The notes under the pieces: model-generated
The model's input: the letters and a program-made list of their open reading frames with translations, nothing else
Database searches by the model: none
What the model was told of the DNA's origin: nothing
In this document: piece by piece, positions 5,155 through 6,395 of the stretch
Position numbering within the stretch: position 1 is the first letter of the stretch
Layout of the letters: every line of letters begins with the position of its first letter
Translations under genes and position numbers: made by a program
NCBI GenBank assembly: GCA_030666985.1
Contig: DAOUWT010000161.1
Span: forward strand, 1 to 6,395
Reading direction: 5' to 3'
Source of the DNA: Chloroflexota bacterium
GTDB taxonomy: Bacteria; Chloroflexota; Anaerolineae; Anaerolineales; UBA11858
Length of the DNA: 6,395 nucleotides

Positions 5155-6111
5155 ATGTTACGCGCACTACTTCTTTACCTATCTCAAGCTGAATGGGCCT
5201 ACAACATCGCCCGCAAATGGAAATTAGCTTGGAAAGTTGCTTCCCGTTTTGTAGCTGGTGAAACACTCGATGAAGCCCTCAGCGCAATTAAGACCTTGAA
5301 TGACGCTGGAATGAATGTTACCCTTGATCATCTTGGAGAACATGTTTCAACGGATGAAGAGGCCGTGAAAGCTACCGACGTGATAATAAAACTTTTGGAT
5401 AGCGTTGACCAAGCTGGCCTTACGGCCGGGGTTTCTATCAAGTTAAGCCAAATTGGTTTGGGCATGAATGACGCCCTTTGCGAGAAAAATCTACGCCGCA
5501 TTGTAGAGCGTGCCAAAGAAAAAGGCAACTTCCTTCGCATTGATATGGAAGACACCCCCTTCACAGACATTACCCTAGAAATGTTCTCCAAAATGCGTAA
5601 AGCAGGCTTTGAAGACACGGTTGGCATTGTCGTTCAATCTTACCTTTACCGCACTGAAGAGGATGTGCGAAAAATCCTCGAGGACAGAGGAACGATTCGT
5701 TTATGTAAAGGCGCTTATAATGAACCAGCCGAAGTTGCCTTCCCAAAAAAGACGGATGTTGACAAGAATTTTGACCTCTTGACAGAGATATTATTAGATG
5801 CATCCCTAAAAATAGGCAGCACCCTAAGCCAGGATGGAAAATTCCCGCCTATCCCCGCTATAGCCACTCATGATGAAATACGTATCGAGCACGCCAAAGC
5901 CTACGCCGAGAAAATAGGTTTGCCAAAAGAAGGCTTTGAGTTCCAAATGCTCTATGGCATTCGAGCTGATATTCAACGGCAATTAGTAAAAGAAGGCTAC
6001 CCCGTGCGCGTTTACGTTCCCTATGGCACCGATTGGTACCCCTACTTTGTTCGCCGCCTTGCTGAACGCCCCGCTAACATGTGGTTCTTCATTTCTAATT
6101 TTTTCCGGTGA
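5155..6111 (+). CDS. Proline dehydrogenase (monofunctional, FAD-dependent)
   Basis: A 318-residue enzyme that oxidises L-proline to pyrroline-5-carboxylate and passes electrons through FAD to the quinone pool, the first step of proline catabolism. The fold is the PRODH (beta-alpha)8 barrel. Visible family blocks are VTLDHLGEHV (55-64), VSIKLSQIG (93-101, Lys96), FLRIDMEDT (126-134), VVQSYLYR (159-166), RLCKGAY (182-188), ATHD (237-240), FEFQMLYGIR (261-270) and YVPYG...WYPYFVRRLAER (287-305). Arg300-Arg301 are the substrate-carboxylate pair, and Tyr287 sits 13 residues before them as in Thermus-type enzymes. Length is typical of the short monofunctional class (PutB/PutA-N type), with no fused P5C dehydrogenase, and none lies in the window. 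The ATG is preceded by AAGGATGG within about 6-13 bases. The gene stands alone between its own repeat-filled leader and a strong terminator. No frameshift or missing key residue was seen. Confidence 0.95.
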   Translation: MLRALLLYLSQAEWAYNIARKWKLAWKVASRFVAGETLDEALSAIKTLNDAGMNVTLDHLGEHVSTDEEAVKATDVIIKLLDSVDQAGLTAGVSIKLSQIGLGMNDALCEKNLRRIVERAKEKGNFLRIDMEDTPFTDITLEMFSKMRKAGFEDTVGIVVQSYLYRTEEDVRKILEDRGTIRLCKGAYNEPAEVAFPKKTDVDKNFDLLTEILLDASLKIGSTLSQDGKFPPIPAIATHDEIRIEHAKAYAEKIGLPKEGFEFQMLYGIRADIQRQLVKEGYPVRVYVPYGTDWYPYFVRRLAERPANMWFFISNFFR

Positions 6112-6135
6112 TAAAATGTCCCCACTTCTCTTGGC

Positions 6136-6165
6136 ACCCTGTCTTTCTTCGAGGCAGGGTTTTTA
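6136..6165 (+). terminator. Intrinsic terminator of proline dehydrogenase
   Basis: ACCCTGTCT (6136-6144) pairs with AGGCAGGGT (6152-6160), nine pairs with one G-U, around a seven-base loop TTCTTCG. Five T's follow (6160-6164). It is about 25 bases past the stop codon. The minus-strand side has no U-tract, so it acts on the plus strand. Confidence 0.9.
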
Positions 6166-6395
6166 TTTGGGGATAGGGGATAGGTTTTCCCCTCCTGGAC
6201 GCGTTTCTCCGCCCCGGAGCGTTTTCCCGCCCCCGCAGCGTTCCCTTCCCATGGGGCCGCGTTCCTCACCCTGGACGCGTTCCTCCACCTTCAGCGCTAC
6301 TGCACCCCCGCACTCAGGGCAATCGCACATGGGATACAAATCCATTCCTTCTCTTGCTCGAGATGGGTCGGCAGCCCCATCGGGTGCGGAATCCA
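6163..6395 (-). CDS. Uncertain partial ORF at the right edge, possible zinc-ribbon tail
   Basis: This minus-strand frame is open from the right edge to a TAA at 6163-6165, so its start lies outside. It reads REGMDLYPMCDCPECGGAV early (a CxCxxC cluster that could bind zinc), then a Glu/Arg/Gly-rich tail encoded by the GC-rich repeat. The first part has many codons with G in position one, a coding-like bias. Against it, the tail is low in complexity and its stop sits in the T-tract of the neighbouring terminator. A second minus-strand frame (6395 to a TAG at 6297-6299) is also open, contains WICIPCA, and stops exactly where the repeat begins, as the other genes here do. A gene probably enters from the right on the minus strand, but the frame cannot be settled. 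No function is assigned. Confidence 0.3.
   Translation of the reverse strand, partial: DSAPDGAADPSRAREGMDLYPMCDCPECGGAVALKVEERVQGEERGPMGRERCGGGKTLRGGETRPGGENLSPIPK
6169..6184. repeat. Short heptamer repeat GGGGATA
   Basis: GGGGATA twice plus GG directly after the terminator. It is close to the GGGATTA unit found on the minus strand at 1-42. With only just over two units it may be chance, but it again lies immediately downstream of a gene on the gene's sense strand. Confidence 0.5.
6194..6298. repeat. GC-rich degenerate repeat, period about 17-21 bp
   Basis: GCGTT recurs at 6201, 6219, 6238, 6259 and 6277, then GCGCT at 6294, giving steps of 18, 19, 21, 18 and 17. The 17-mer CCTGGACGCGTTTCTCC (6194-6210) returns at 6270-6286 with one change. 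Base composition is much more GC-rich than the rest of the window. The steps of 19 and 17 are not multiples of three, which argues against a purely protein-level repeat. Confidence 0.7.

Noticed and set aside
5328..5803. Minus-strand ORFs inside proline dehydrogenase
   Set aside because: They overlap conserved catalytic blocks of a confident gene and have no RBS or recognisable product.

Overview
The window looks like a chromosomal segment of a free-living bacterium. The gene set (LonB-type AAA protease, a beta-lactamase-fold serine hydrolase with a PG_binding_4-like stalk, a stand-alone CBM48 protein and a short monofunctional proline dehydrogenase) together with intermediate GC and repeat-filled gaps fits a Chloroflexota/Anaerolineae-type genome. 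That assignment is an inference from gene families and style; no marker gene here proves it.

Layout. 1-42: a heptamer tandem repeat cut by the window edge. 43-3906, minus strand: a two-gene operon, a Lon-family ATP-dependent protease (transcribed first) followed without a gap by a membrane-anchored class A beta-lactamase-like serine hydrolase. 3907-4385: non-coding, holding an octamer repeat array, a cluster of seven small palindromes between two copies of one 18-bp sequence, a TGCCACA-type array and a strong hairpin that may terminate transcription in both directions. 4386-4709, minus: a 107-residue CBM48 (isoamylase early-set) protein. 4710-5154: divergent intergenic region with promoter-like sequences, two hairpins, a 12-bp tandem duplication, a hairpin leader and another heptamer array. 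5155-6111, plus: proline dehydrogenase, closed by a clear intrinsic terminator. 6163-6395: a GC-rich degenerate repeat and, at the edge, an uncertain minus-strand reading frame.

Function. The genes do not form one obvious pathway. The protease and the serine hydrolase are translationally coupled and may share a role in protein or envelope quality control (inference). Proline dehydrogenase feeds proline into the electron-transport chain; no P5C dehydrogenase is present in the window. The CBM48 protein probably binds glycogen or a similar alpha-glucan.

The most unusual aspect is not a gene. Every gap holds its own short tandem repeat, with units of 7 or 8 bp (or about 19 bp), each of different sequence. 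One can form a G-quadruplex directly after a stop codon, and one fills the leader of the proline dehydrogenase mRNA. I see no defence system, CRISPR array, RNA gene or complete insertion sequence.
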